NCBI RefSeq assembly: GCF_001570365.1
Contig: NZ_BBYK01000044.1
Coordinates: 1-64,000, forward strand
Direction of reading: 5' to 3'
DNA length: 64,000 nt
From: Microtetraspora fusca
GTDB taxonomy: Bacteria; Actinomycetota; Actinomycetes; Streptosporangiales; Streptosporangiaceae
Both the position numbers and the translations under genes were made by a program. Positions 7,597 to 15,938 of the stretch are shown here, in pieces (within the stretch, counting starts at the first letter, position 1; every line of letters begins with the position of its first letter). The notes beneath the pieces are model-generated. The model was not told where the DNA came from. It saw only the letters and a list, made by a program, of their open reading frames with translations, and did no database searches.

Positions 7597-7944
7597 TCAG
7601 TCTCCCAGGCCCCGGAGGCGTTCTCCTGGCTCGGTCACACGCGGGGTCAGGCAACCGATCAGATCCCGCACCATCGCGACGATGTCCCGGTCGTCGATCA
7701 AGTAGACGACGCGGCGGCCCTCCCTACGTGAGCGGACCAGGCCCGCGAGCTTGAGCTTCGCCAAGTGCTGACTTACGGCAGGCAGAGCGCTGCCCACTCG
7801 TTCCGCAAGCGAGGTGACATCGCACTCCCCCTGGGCCAGCACCCAGACGATGTGCAGACGCGGAGGCGAGGACAGCAGCCCGAACGCGGCCGCGGCCTCG
7901 GCCAGCACCGCGGCCGGCGGATCGCCGATCTCGGCCGCTGTCAT
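7597..7944 (-). CDS. ArsR-family winged-helix regulator
   Basis: 115-residue DNA-binding protein. The core LLSSPPRLHIVWVLAQGECDVTSLAERVGSALPAVSQHLAKLKLAGLVRSRREGRRVVYLI is a typical ArsR/SmtB winged helix, with recognition helix ALPAVSQHLAKL. The usual alpha-5 metal ligands (DxHxxxL type) are absent: the segment reads DDRDIVAMVRDLIG. It probably senses something other than a metal, or uses Cys. The start at 7944 is supported by AGGAGG 8 bases upstream. It lies between the first LCP gene and tatA and is the best candidate to bind the shared 22-bp inverted repeats. Confidence 0.88.
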   Translation of the reverse strand: MTAAEIGDPPAAVLAEAAAAFGLLSSPPRLHIVWVLAQGECDVTSLAERVGSALPAVSQHLAKLKLAGLVRSRREGRRVVYLIDDRDIVAMVRDLIGCLTPRVTEPGERLRGLGD

Positions 7945-8403
7945 TGAGCTTGCCTCCTTCTGGAGTCGAGGTACGCACACGCCGACGGGGCCGATCGGAC
8001 AGCGACGACGCCCGTGCAGCCGAAGTCAGGACATGCCGCCCGCATACGGTCGCCTCGGAGATGGGACGGCCAGGCGAGCGGCGCTGTTCTTCGGACTCGG
8101 CAGGCGCCTTTCCATCGACGGCGGCATCCCGACCGTGTGATGGCGTGACCGTCGACGGCGACCTCATCTCACCGCTTTGCCTGGCACGCTCGACACGCGA
8201 CCCGGACCGAGTGGTCCATGTGCACGTCCATGCAGGTGGTCGCCCCTCATCCGGCGTACGGCCAGATGATCGGCGATGAGAGCGTGGCCGACGGGTTCAG
8301 CGGCAGGACTCAGCGCGCCGTACAGCGCACGTGAATACGGCGTCGAGCACCGCCAAGGGACGGGCTTCCCGCGCCGGCCACGCCCTGACCTGAGATCCGA
8401 GGG
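7945..8403. other. Intergenic region, no gene recognised
   Basis: 459 bases between the ArsR gene and the end of tatA, both on the minus strand. No frame shows protein-like composition. It must hold the ArsR promoter. I see no copy of the 22-bp inverted repeat found before tatB and the LCP genes, so the regulator may not be autoregulated by that site. Confidence 0.4.
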
Positions 8404-8673
8404 TCAAGAAGCGGACGGCTTGTCCTTCGCGTCGGCCGCCGCCTGAGCACGCAGTGCGGCCGCCTGCTGTTCGAGCTGGCGGGCCTGCTCCTCCGCCGAC
8501 GGCAAGGCGGGCGGAGCCTGCGGCTCCTCCTGGTCGGACCGGGTCACTTCGGCCTTGAAGATCCGCAGCGACTTCCCGACAGAGCGAGCGGTGTCGGGCA
8601 GCTTCTTGGCGCCGAACAACAGCACCGCGGCGATGGCCACGATCATCCAGTGCGTGGGGCTCAGTCCGCCCAT
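8404..8673 (-). CDS. tatA: Twin-arginine translocase subunit TatA
   Basis: 89 residues with the TatA layout: N-terminal membrane helix (HWMIVAIAAVLLFGAKKLP), hinge FG, amphipathic helix (LPDTARSVGKSLRIFKAEV) and an acidic/Ala/Gln-rich C-terminal tail. TatA oligomers form the pore through which folded Tat substrates cross the membrane. The ATG at 8673 is preferred over an adjoining GTG because of GGAG spacing. It follows tatB by 46 bases. No tatC is in this window, so this is an additional tatA/tatB pair that must use a TatC encoded elsewhere. Confidence 0.9.
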   Translation of the reverse strand: MGGLSPTHWMIVAIAAVLLFGAKKLPDTARSVGKSLRIFKAEVTRSDQEEPQAPPALPSAEEQARQLEQQAAALRAQAAADAKDKPSAS

Positions 8674-8719
8674 CACCTTCTCCTTCTGTTCATGCCGTCA
8701 CCGGGACGGCGATCAGCGA

Positions 8720-9043
8720 TCACGTGGACTCGGGGTCATAGGGAGGGATCTCCCCCCACGCCAGCTCACCGGTCAGCGGCGCGGTCGGCGCCGGCGGCGG
8801 CACCGGGCTCTCGCCCGATTCCTCCAACAGGTATTTACGAGCCAGGGTCTTCGGGTGCAGATCCGTGACATCGAGGTGGGCGAACTCGGGGCCGAGCTCC
8901 GCACGGGCGTTCTCCACCAGCCGGCGGAGCTGGCGAAGCGCCCGCCCCGCCTCCGCCGCGATCTTGGGGAGCCGCTCCGGACCGAAGACGAGCAGGGCCA
9001 CGACCGCGAGCGCCACGACCTTCGTTATGTCCAGCCCGAACAC
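8720..9043 (-). CDS. tatB: Twin-arginine translocase subunit TatB
   Basis: 107 residues: short periplasm-facing start (VFGLDITK), membrane helix (VVALAVVALLVFGPERLP) with the conserved GPERLP hinge, an amphipathic helix (KIAAEAGRALRQLRRLVENARAEL), then a Pro-rich end. TatB forms the substrate receptor with TatC. GTG 9043 is chosen because AGGAG lies 5 bases upstream and the mature TatB signature begins there; a farther ATG at 9088 would add 15 residues. It is the first gene of a tatB-tatA operon. Two copies of the 22-bp inverted repeat lie 35-93 bases upstream. Confidence 0.9.
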   Translation of the reverse strand: MFGLDITKVVALAVVALLVFGPERLPKIAAEAGRALRQLRRLVENARAELGPEFAHLDVTDLHPKTLARKYLLEESGESPVPPPAPTAPLTGELAWGEIPPYDPEST

Positions 9044-9077
9044 CAGATCTCCTGACCGGGAGCCACCGACGACAGGA

Positions 9078-9136
9078 TAGTTACGCAATCACGCAAATGT
9101 CACCATCCGTTGATCACTTGCGCAACCAAGCAAGTG
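9078..9136. promoter_or_regulatory. Two 22-bp inverted-repeat sites in the tatB promoter
   Basis: The stronger site, 9115-9136, is CACTTGC, 8 bases, GCAAGTG: perfect 7-base arms. The weaker one, 9078-9099, keeps the TTAC/GCAA core with the same 8-base spacing and also contains the direct repeat ACGCAA. Both lie in the divergent region between tatB and the second LCP gene. Confidence 0.65.
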
Positions 9137-9264
9137 GAATCTCAGGCTATCGCGACATGTGCATGCCCACCACGTCACCCCTGGTTCCGCCGATCCCTCA
9201 CCCGCTCCGGGGGATCCCTGCCGCCGCACCGGTCCGGCGAGTCGAGAGGCCGTCAACACCTGCT

Positions 9265-9286
9265 CACTTGCAGAATTGCGCAAGTG
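9265..9286. promoter_or_regulatory. Perfect inverted repeat CACTTGC-N8-GCAAGTG before the second LCP gene
   Basis: Identical arms and spacing to the tatB site at 9115-9136, 150 bases away (close to 14 helical turns). It lies 138 bases before the LCP start at 9424. The rest of this 380-base divergent region shows no gene. Confidence 0.65.
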
Positions 9287-9423
9287 ACGCCAAGATTGCC
9301 AACGGCCTGAGCAGGGGGCGTTCCGGGCATAGAGCGCCGACCCGTACGGCAGGCCCTCCCTCATGACAAACGGCAAGTTCCGGTCACGGTCGGTGTCGTG
9401 ACCCTGATCCTTCGGAGCGACGT

Positions 9424-10821
9424 GTGAACAGCGCGGACAACCAACCGCCATCGCGCGGCCGATGGCGGCGTCGGCTCCGCTGGCTGATCGCGCTCGGCCT
9501 GGCCCTGCCGCTCGCGGCGGCGGGGGTCGTCGCGGCCGCCTATGCCAAGCTCTCCGGAAACGTCCGGCACATCGAGGTGACCCCGCAGGACCTCGGCGAG
9601 ACTCGCCCGCCCAAGGCCCCCACCAAGGCGGTGAACGTGCTGGTCGTCGGCTCGGATCAGCGTGACGGCAAGAACGCCAAGTACGGCCGCCGCCTGGTCG
9701 GCGAGCGTACGGACACGATCATGCTCGCCCACGTGTCACCCAACCGGGACAACGCCCTGATCATCAGCTTCCCCCGCGACTCGCTGGTCCGGCTTCCCGC
9801 CTGCCGCGCGGACGCGTCGAAGAACCTCACCGGCCAGGCCCCGCACGTCGGCATGATCAATGAGTCGTTCAACTTCGGCGGAGTAGCCTGCACCTGGAAG
9901 ACCATCGAGACGCTGACCGGCATTCACATCGACCACTTCGTGAAAGTCGACTTCACCGGGTTCAAGGGCATGGTCAACGCCGTCGGGGGGGTCGAGGTGT
10001 GCGTGCCCCAGCCGATCAACGACACCAAGGCCGTCCTCCACCTGCCGGCCGGCCGCCAGACACTGAAGGGCGAGCAGGCGCTCGGTTACGTACGCGCCCG
10101 GTACAGCCTCGGCGACGGCTCGGACATCGGCCGGATCCAGCGGCAGCAGATGTTCGTCGCCTCAATGATCAAAAAGGTGATGAGCGGCGAGACGCTGACC
10201 AGCCCGACCAAGCTCTACGACTTCCTGGACGCCGCCACCAAGTCCGTCACCACCGACCCCGACCTGACTCCGGGCGTGATGAAGGACCTGGCCGACAGCG
10301 CACAGGGACTGAGCGCGGGCGAGATCCGCTTCATCACCGTCCCGTGGCGGTATTCGGTCAAGAACCCGGGGCGGGTGGAATGGGTTCAGCCACAGGCACG
10401 CACGCTCTTCCAGCTTGTCGCGCAAGACAAGAGCACGAAGAACTCGAAGCTGCGTAGCGGCCAGATCAAGATGGCCCGCTCCCGGGTGGAGGTCGAGATC
10501 CGCCACAGCGCCGATAGGGCCTCGCTCGCCACCCAGGTGGCCGCCGCTCTGGAACAGCGGGGCTACCACATCTCCAAGATCCGCCCAGGTCGCGATCCGT
10601 ACCCGAAAACGACGATCCTTTACTCGCCCAAGGGCGAGACCCGCGTCCCGACCCTGGCCAGGGATCTGAAGAAGGGCAAACCCCAGCTCGTCTCAGGCGG
10701 GACGACGTCCCGGCTGGTGCTGCTCATCGGTGACGACTGGCGGGGGTTGAAGCCCATGCAGGCCTCCGACTCGGAGGAGTTGACCGGTTTCGACGCCACT
10801 CAGGACTCCTGCGCGGCGTGA
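9424..10821 (+). CDS. LytR-CpsA-Psr (LCP) family glycopolymer transferase with LytR_C domain
   Basis: 465 residues, same layout as the LCP protein at 6108: basic cytoplasmic end, membrane anchor (about 19-41), LCP catalytic domain with GSDQRDG, ERTDTIMLAH and SFPRDSL, then SDIGRIQRQQMF, and a C-terminal LytR_C-like domain (VEVEIRHSADRASLATQVAAAL). It is expected to attach a lipid-linked glycopolymer to peptidoglycan outside the cell. The GTG start is at 9424. The motifs are equivalent to the first LCP protein but overall divergence is considerable, so this is an old pair, not a recent duplicate. A strong bidirectional hairpin follows at 10832-10861. Confidence 0.92.
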   Translation: MNSADNQPPSRGRWRRRLRWLIALGLALPLAAAGVVAAAYAKLSGNVRHIEVTPQDLGETRPPKAPTKAVNVLVVGSDQRDGKNAKYGRRLVGERTDTIMLAHVSPNRDNALIISFPRDSLVRLPACRADASKNLTGQAPHVGMINESFNFGGVACTWKTIETLTGIHIDHFVKVDFTGFKGMVNAVGGVEVCVPQPINDTKAVLHLPAGRQTLKGEQALGYVRARYSLGDGSDIGRIQRQQMFVASMIKKVMSGETLTSPTKLYDFLDAATKSVTTDPDLTPGVMKDLADSAQGLSAGEIRFITVPWRYSVKNPGRVEWVQPQARTLFQLVAQDKSTKNSKLRSGQIKMARSRVEVEIRHSADRASLATQVAAALEQRGYHISKIRPGRDPYPKTTILYSPKGETRVPTLARDLKKGKPQLVSGGTTSRLVLLIGDDWRGLKPMQASDSEELTGFDATQDSCAA

Positions 10822-10831
10822 ATCGCGACAG

Positions 10832-10861
10832 GTGCGGCCCGTCCCGAGGGACGGGCCGCAC
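10832..10861. terminator. Bidirectional hairpin terminator between LCP gene and aspS
   Basis: Perfect 14-base arms (GTGCGGCCCGTCCC and its complement) with a GA loop, 10 bases after the LCP stop and 6 bases before the stop of the converging tRNA synthetase. It has no T tract, as usual for actinobacteria. Confidence 0.85.
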
Positions 10862-10867
10862 GCGTCG

Positions 10868-12202
10868 TCACGGGGTCAGCCGGTGAAGGTCACGCGGGAA
10901 CAGGGTGGCGCGGCGGATGTTGTCGGCCTCGGTCAGCCGGGTGGTCCACCGTTCCAGGCCGATGGCGAAGCCGCCGTGCGGCGGCATGCCGTGCCGGAAG
11001 GCGGCCAGGTATCCGGCGTACGGCTCGGGCGACTCTCCACGCGCCGCCAGGGCGGCGAGGTAGTCCTCGTAGCGGTGCAGGCGCTGGCCGCCGGTCACCA
11101 GCTCCAGGCCGCGGAAGAGCAGGTCGAAGCTGTTGGAATGCTCCGGCCTGCCGGGCTCGGGGTGCGTGTAGAAGGGGCGCTTGACCATCGGGTAGCCGGT
11201 GACGAACAGGAACTCACTGCCGTGCTCGCGCAGCGCCCACTCCGACAGCCAGCGTTCGTGCGCCGGGGCCAGGTCCGGCTCGCCCCGGGGGTCCTCACCG
11301 GTGTGCTCGGCGAGGAGCTCCTGGGCCTCGGCGAAGTGGATCTCCGGGATCTGTCGCGGGACCTCGGGCAGCTTGACGTCCAACAGGGCGCACGCCTCAC
11401 CGGCCCGGTCCGCGACGGCGGCCGTCATCCCGGCGAGAACCTCGCGCAGCACGGCCATCACGTCGCGGTGGTCGGTGATGAAGCCCAGCTCGGCGTCCAG
11501 CGAGGTGTACTGGGCCAGGTGCCGCGCGGTGTCGTGCGGCTCGGCCCGGAAGACGGGGCCGATCTCGTAGACGCGCTCGAAGACGCCGACCATGGCCTGC
11601 TTGAAGAACTGCGGCGACTGGGCCAGGTAGGCGCGGGTGCCGAACCAGTCGATGGCGAAGACGTTGGCCCCCGACTCGGTCGCCGAGGCGACCACCTTCG
11701 GCGTGTGGATCTCGGTGAAGCCGAGCGAGTCCAGCGCCGTACGGAAGCCCGCCAGCGACGCGGCGGAGATGGCGTGGGGCGCCCGCAGCTGTGGGTGCCG
11801 CAGGGCGACCGGCGCGTGGTCGAGGACGGTCGGCAGCGTCGCCGGCACCGTGGGGCGATAGAGGTCGAACGGCGGGGCCACGGCGGGGCCCGACAGGGCG
11901 ACCACCTCGGGCGAGGTCACCTCGGCTCCGCCGGGCGCCTGTGGGTTGGCGGTCACCGTCCCGGTGACCTGCAGGACGGTCTCTTCGGGGTGGTCGCCGA
12001 CGGCGCTCATGACGTCGGGCTCGGCCACCACGACCTGGGCCAGGCCGGAGCGGTCGCGCAGGATGAGGAAGGCCACGGATTTCAGGACCCGCCTGCGGTG
12101 GAGCCATCCCTGGACGGTCACCTGCCGGCCGACGTGATGGGGAAGCTCCGCTGCCAGGACGCGGCAGGAGGCGGGCACTGTTGCGGACGTGGAGATCAAC
12201 AC
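10868..12202 (-). CDS. aspS: Archaeal-type aspartyl-tRNA synthetase (AspRS2/AsnRS-like)
   Basis: 444-residue class IIb synthetase: N-terminal OB-fold anticodon-binding domain (VTVQGWLHRRRVLKSVAFLILRDRSGLAQVV) and catalytic domain with class II motif 2 (ERVYEIGPVFRAEP) and motif 3 (GGFAIGLERWTTRL). It lacks the GAD insertion of bacterial AspRS (about 590 residues), so it belongs to the shorter archaeal/eukaryotic group that in bacteria is either a second AspRS or a non-discriminating enzyme. A T-box leader with a GAC specifier precedes it, supporting Asp. The start is GTG 12202 or TTG 12199; AGAGG spacing slightly favours the TTG. Confidence 0.85.
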   Translation of the reverse strand: MLISTSATVPASCRVLAAELPHHVGRQVTVQGWLHRRRVLKSVAFLILRDRSGLAQVVVAEPDVMSAVGDHPEETVLQVTGTVTANPQAPGGAEVTSPEVVALSGPAVAPPFDLYRPTVPATLPTVLDHAPVALRHPQLRAPHAISAASLAGFRTALDSLGFTEIHTPKVVASATESGANVFAIDWFGTRAYLAQSPQFFKQAMVGVFERVYEIGPVFRAEPHDTARHLAQYTSLDAELGFITDHRDVMAVLREVLAGMTAAVADRAGEACALLDVKLPEVPRQIPEIHFAEAQELLAEHTGEDPRGEPDLAPAHERWLSEWALREHGSEFLFVTGYPMVKRPFYTHPEPGRPEHSNSFDLLFRGLELVTGGQRLHRYEDYLAALAARGESPEPYAGYLAAFRHGMPPHGGFAIGLERWTTRLTEADNIRRATLFPRDLHRLTP

Positions 12203-12204
12203 AA

Positions 12205-12470
12205 ACCTCTGGTCAGTGAGTGGTGATCCCTTGGGAGTGCGGGCGAGAAGGGAACTCGCGGTGCCACCGCACTTTCACCGCCGTGACACGGCGGCCTCGA
12301 CGGCCCGGTGACGGGGGCCGGCCGGCGGGGCATTGGGCGTGGGCGCCGTTCCTCCCCGCACTCAGGAGGGTCTTCGTCTCCGGGGGCAGGTCCGCCTTCG
12401 CAGCTTCCGGCGGCTCTCTCCTACCTGCACGGTCCGGTGACTACTCGTCTCCGTCAACGCGTTGCCGGAA
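12205..12470 (-). promoter_or_regulatory. T-box riboswitch leader controlling aspS
   Basis: On the minus strand the leader shows, in order, GACGAGTAG (about 12436-12444), AGAGAGCC (about 12412-12419), a stem-loop GCTGCGAAGGCGG, a candidate specifier GAC at 12370-12372 followed by CCTCCTGAG, and the conserved T-box GGTGGCACCGCG (about 12258-12269). These elements and their order match T-box RNAs, which pair with uncharged tRNA and switch expression of the downstream gene. GAC is an Asp codon. After the T-box, GTGCGG...CCGCAC with inner GCGAG/CTCGC can form the competing hairpin. No U tract follows, so control may act at translation or by an atypical terminator. Confidence 0.85.
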
Positions 12471-12645
12471 GCGTACGTGCGAGTTCTCCCACCCGCAAGC
12501 GCGACCCGTCCCCGAGCGTACGGCTGCGGCCGGCGGCGTCGCTTCGTGAGCGTCGAGGTCGCTGCGCCGCGTCCGTGTGACATGTGTGGATACACCGGAC
12601 ATGACATGTCTGCTGAACATCTGTTGATTCGTCCAGTCTTTCGCC

Positions 12646-13947
12646 GTGGATAATCTTCACCGAATGCGCGGGAGAGAGCAGGAGCACCCATCGGCGGGGG
12701 ATCGCCTGGGCCCGGACCCGGCGGCGAGGTCCCCGGACGAGGCCGAGCCCGAAAACGCGACCGGCGGTGGAGAGCCGGCCGGGCCGGAAGAGCAGGCGGA
12801 GTACAACGGCGAGGCCGGCCCCGGGGTGGCGGAGCGGGAGCTCAACCGGGCGGGCGAGCGTTACGCGGTCTGGTTCCGTTCGGCGGTGATCGTGCCGTGC
12901 GCCGCTTTCGGGATCCTCGCGACCCCGGACGAGCTCAGGACCGCGACGATGTCGATGGCGGCCCTCGTGATCGGCTGGTGCGCGCTCCGCCTGGCCTGGA
13001 CGCGGAACCGTACGCTCTCGCGGTCGTGGCCGGCGGTCGCGGTCGACGCGACGGTCCTCGTGGCGGTGGGCCTGGGCCAGGCGGCGACCGGCACCGGTGA
13101 CCCCGGCGGCTGGGTGGTGGCGCTGGTCTCGATCACGGCCGTGACGTATCCGTACGAGTGGCCCACCAGGCCGCTGCTGGGGTGCGGCCTGGGCGTCCTG
13201 GGGCTCGGCGCCTTCGTCGCGGGCTCCTTCATCCACCTGGGCGAGTGGTCGATCGCGCTGGCCGGCGCGCGCGTGCTGCTGGAGCTGGCACTGTCCCGGC
13301 TGTCCTATGTGCTCGTCCGCGCCCAGGCGCGCTCGGCGGACCGGCTCACCGCGCGGGTGGCGGCCCGGCGTCGGCATGCCGCGGTCGCCGCGGCCAGGCG
13401 CTCGGGCGAGCGGGAGTACCTGGCGACCCTGCACGACACGGCGAGCACCACCCTGCTGATGGTCGCGGTGGGAGCCCGTGACGGAACGCGATGGGTGCCC
13501 GAGCGCGCTCGCCAGGATCTGGAGCAGCTCGCCAAGGTGCCCGGCTCGGACGACGGCCGCGTCGACCTGGGGCCGCTGCTGGGCACCGCGACCCGTCACC
13601 CCGCCGTCCGCGTCGAGGTGGAGATCGACGCCCTGCCTCCGCTGCCCGCGACGCCGGCGCTCGCGATCTTCCACGGCGTACGCGAGGCGCTGACGAACGT
13701 GGAGCGGCACGCGGGGGTGCCGGAGGCGTCGCTGCGCGCGGGGCTCGACGAGAGCGGACGGATCGTGGTCGAGTTGCGGGACCGGGGCCGCGGCTTCGAC
13801 CCGGAGCAGGTCGCCGCGCACCGTCGCGGCCTCTCCGGTTCGATCGTGGAGCGGATGACCGGGGCGGGCGGCCGGGTGCTGGTCGGCTCGCGGCCGGGCG
13901 GGGGCACCACGCTGAGATGGACGTGGCCGGATGACGGAGACGGCTGA
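12646..13947 (+). CDS. Membrane-bound NarL-type sensor histidine kinase
   Basis: 433 residues: a long acidic/Pro-Gly-rich cytoplasmic N-terminus (about 1-75), several membrane helices (about 78-215), a HisKA_3-like dimerisation helix with phosphoacceptor LATLHDTAST (His near 264), and an HATPase domain with N-box (GVREALTNVERHA) and G-box (DRGRGFDP, GGGTTLRW). It should phosphorylate the response regulator at 15046. The start may be ATG 12646 or 12664; neither has a strong ribosome binding site. It overlaps the next gene by 17 bases, so three genes form one operon. The sensed signal is unknown. Confidence 0.85.
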   Translation: MDNLHRMRGREQEHPSAGDRLGPDPAARSPDEAEPENATGGGEPAGPEEQAEYNGEAGPGVAERELNRAGERYAVWFRSAVIVPCAAFGILATPDELRTATMSMAALVIGWCALRLAWTRNRTLSRSWPAVAVDATVLVAVGLGQAATGTGDPGGWVVALVSITAVTYPYEWPTRPLLGCGLGVLGLGAFVAGSFIHLGEWSIALAGARVLLELALSRLSYVLVRAQARSADRLTARVAARRRHAAVAAARRSGEREYLATLHDTASTTLLMVAVGARDGTRWVPERARQDLEQLAKVPGSDDGRVDLGPLLGTATRHPAVRVEVEIDALPPLPATPALAIFHGVREALTNVERHAGVPEASLRAGLDESGRIVVELRDRGRGFDPEQVAAHRRGLSGSIVERMTGAGGRVLVGSRPGGGTTLRWTWPDDGDG

Positions 13948-15073
13948 GCGCCGCCGCGACGGGTCGGCCGTCCGGATCGAGGACCGGCTCCTGCGCGGCA
14001 CCCACGCGGCGGTTCTGGCGGTCACGGTGGCCGTGCAGTTCGGCCTCTGCCTGCCCACGCTCATCGAGCACAGCCGACGCTACGACCCGCTGTGGCTGGA
14101 GATCGCCGGATTCGTCTTGCTGGCCGGTGTCGCGGCCGGCGCCGCCGTGTGCCTGGCGCGCCATGGTCGCATCCCGCCGCCGGCACGGCGCGTCGGCGCC
14201 TCGCTGGTGCTGCTCGCGGCGGGCGCGGCGGCGGTCGCCGCGCCGCCGGGCAACTATCTGGACCGGGCTCACTGGTACTTCGGCCTGGTCGGCTGGTACG
14301 GCGTGCTGCTGCTGTTCGACCGGCCGCCCACGCGCCTGGCCCTCTTCCTCGGCGCGAACCTCGTCGTCGCCCTCGCCAAGGCCGTCCTGTCGGGCCCGCC
14401 CGATCCGCTGGAGTGGGCGGCGATGGCGGTGTCCGTGGTGTCCGTCTACGGGTTCCAGCTCGCGCTGAGCCTGGTGATCCAGGAGGTGCGGCGCGTCGCC
14501 GCGCGGGCGAGGGAGACGGCGGAGGAGGAGGAACGGCTCCGCACGGCGGAGGCGGTGGCCGAGCACCTCCACCGCGACCACCGGCAGCGCTACGTCGCCC
14601 TGCTCGGCACCACCGTCCCGCTGCTCGCCGGGCTCGGGTACGGCTCGCTCGACCCGTCCGATCCGGACGTCCGGCGTCGATGCGCGCGCGAGGCGGCCCG
14701 GATGCGGCGCCTGTTCGCGGAGAGCGACGACGTGTCGGACCGGTTGGTGCACGAGCTGCGGGCGGTCATCGAGGTCGCCGAGCGGAGCGGGATCACCGTC
14801 CAGTTCGCGGCGCGCGGCGCGCCCCGGGATCTTCCCAAGGACGTACGGCGCGAGCTGATCGATCCGGTGGCGGCCGTGCTCGCCGCGGCCGCGTCCAGCG
14901 CCCGGGTCACGGTGGTCCGCACGCCCGACCGGGTCCGGGTCAGCGTGCTCGGCGACGGGCCGGCGCCGCCGCGCCCGGAGTTCGCGTCGCGGCACGTCGA
15001 CATCAATCGTGTAGTCGCGGAGAACCGACTGTGGGTGGAGGCGGTGTGGCGGCAGACGACGCCATCACGGTGA
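13931..15073 (+). CDS. Degenerate sensor kinase-like membrane protein
   Basis: 380 residues with membrane helices over about 25-185, a coiled-coil linker (VRRVAARARETAEEEERLRTAE), then a region with the length and helix pattern of a HisKA_3/HATPase module. It lacks the canonical LHDT phosphoacceptor (it reads LHRDHRQRY) and recognisable N-, G1- and G2-boxes; the C-terminus (VTVVRTPDRVRVSVLGDGP) only echoes the ATPase fold. This suggests a pseudokinase partner of the active kinase encoded just upstream. The genes overlap at both ends (17 and 28 bases), implying translational coupling and stoichiometric production. Confidence 0.75.
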   Translation: MTETAERRRDGSAVRIEDRLLRGTHAAVLAVTVAVQFGLCLPTLIEHSRRYDPLWLEIAGFVLLAGVAAGAAVCLARHGRIPPPARRVGASLVLLAAGAAAVAAPPGNYLDRAHWYFGLVGWYGVLLLFDRPPTRLALFLGANLVVALAKAVLSGPPDPLEWAAMAVSVVSVYGFQLALSLVIQEVRRVAARARETAEEEERLRTAEAVAEHLHRDHRQRYVALLGTTVPLLAGLGYGSLDPSDPDVRRRCAREAARMRRLFAESDDVSDRLVHELRAVIEVAERSGITVQFAARGAPRDLPKDVRRELIDPVAAVLAAAASSARVTVVRTPDRVRVSVLGDGPAPPRPEFASRHVDINRVVAENRLWVEAVWRQTTPSR

Positions 15074-15702
15074 CGCTGATCGACGATCATCCGGTGGTCC
15101 TGGCCGGGGTGAAGCACTGGTACTCGGCGGCGGGCCCGCCGATCGAGGTCGTGGCCTCCGGCGCCACGGTGGAGACGGCGTGGACGCCGCCGGGGGACGC
15201 GGCCGCCGTCGTCGTGCTCGACCTGCAACTGAACGGCCGCCCGCCCGTGTACGGCGATCTGCGCCGGCTGGTCGACGCGGACCGGCAGGTCGTCGTCTAC
15301 ACGATGCGCGACGACGAGAAGACCGCGCTGACCTGCATGGACATCGGGGCCTTCACCTTCCTCACCAAGGCCGAGGGTGAGGAGCACCTGGTCGCGGCCA
15401 CGGTCGCCGCCGCGCACGACCTGCCGTACACGCCGCCGGCGCTGGCCGGGGCGTTCGGTGCGGACACCGCGGACGATCGGCCGAAGCTCTCGCTGCGGGA
15501 GGAGGAGGTGCTGATCGAGTGGTTCCAGTGCGAGTCGAAGGAGCTGGTCGCGCAGAAGCTCGGCCTCACGCCGCGGACGGTCAACTCCTATCTCGATCGG
15601 GTCCGGATCAAGTACGCGAACGTGGGCCGGGAGGCCCGGACCAAGGCGAACCTGGTCGCGCGGGCGATCCAGGACGGGCTGATCGACGTGGACGACCTGT
15701 GA
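15046..15702 (+). CDS. NarL/FixJ-family response regulator
   Basis: 218 residues. Receiver domain with acidic pair (LIDDHPVVL), phosphoacceptor Asp in VVVLDLQLNGR, Thr in VVYTMRDDE and Lys in FTFLTKAEG. C-terminal LuxR-type HTH (LSLREEEVLIEWFQCESKELVAQKLGLTPRTVNSYLDRVR). The GTG at 15046 has GGAGG 4 bases upstream; the start lies inside the preceding gene. It is the probable output of the kinase at 12646 and the kinase-like protein at 13931. The target genes are unknown; the secreted lectin 236 bases downstream is a candidate. Confidence 0.88.
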   Translation: MAADDAITVTLIDDHPVVLAGVKHWYSAAGPPIEVVASGATVETAWTPPGDAAAVVVLDLQLNGRPPVYGDLRRLVDADRQVVVYTMRDDEKTALTCMDIGAFTFLTKAEGEEHLVAATVAAAHDLPYTPPALAGAFGADTADDRPKLSLREEEVLIEWFQCESKELVAQKLGLTPRTVNSYLDRVRIKYANVGREARTKANLVARAIQDGLIDVDDL

Positions 15703-15938
15703 TCAGTCGATCGCGGTACGCGTTGCGGGTCGAACGACCGTCACGCCCGCCGGCTCCGGCTTCCTAGGGTGGTGGCCGCGTCACCGAGCCTGGCGCGCCC
15801 CTGTCGCGGCGCCCGGTCGGGGGATCGTTCACCGGCGCGTGCAGGGCCCGGTCCATGCCGCCGAATGCCGCGGGGCCGGCGCATCGGGTGGTGACGGAGT
15901 TCGGACAGGCAAGCACAAGAAGATTCGGAGTTTGTGTC

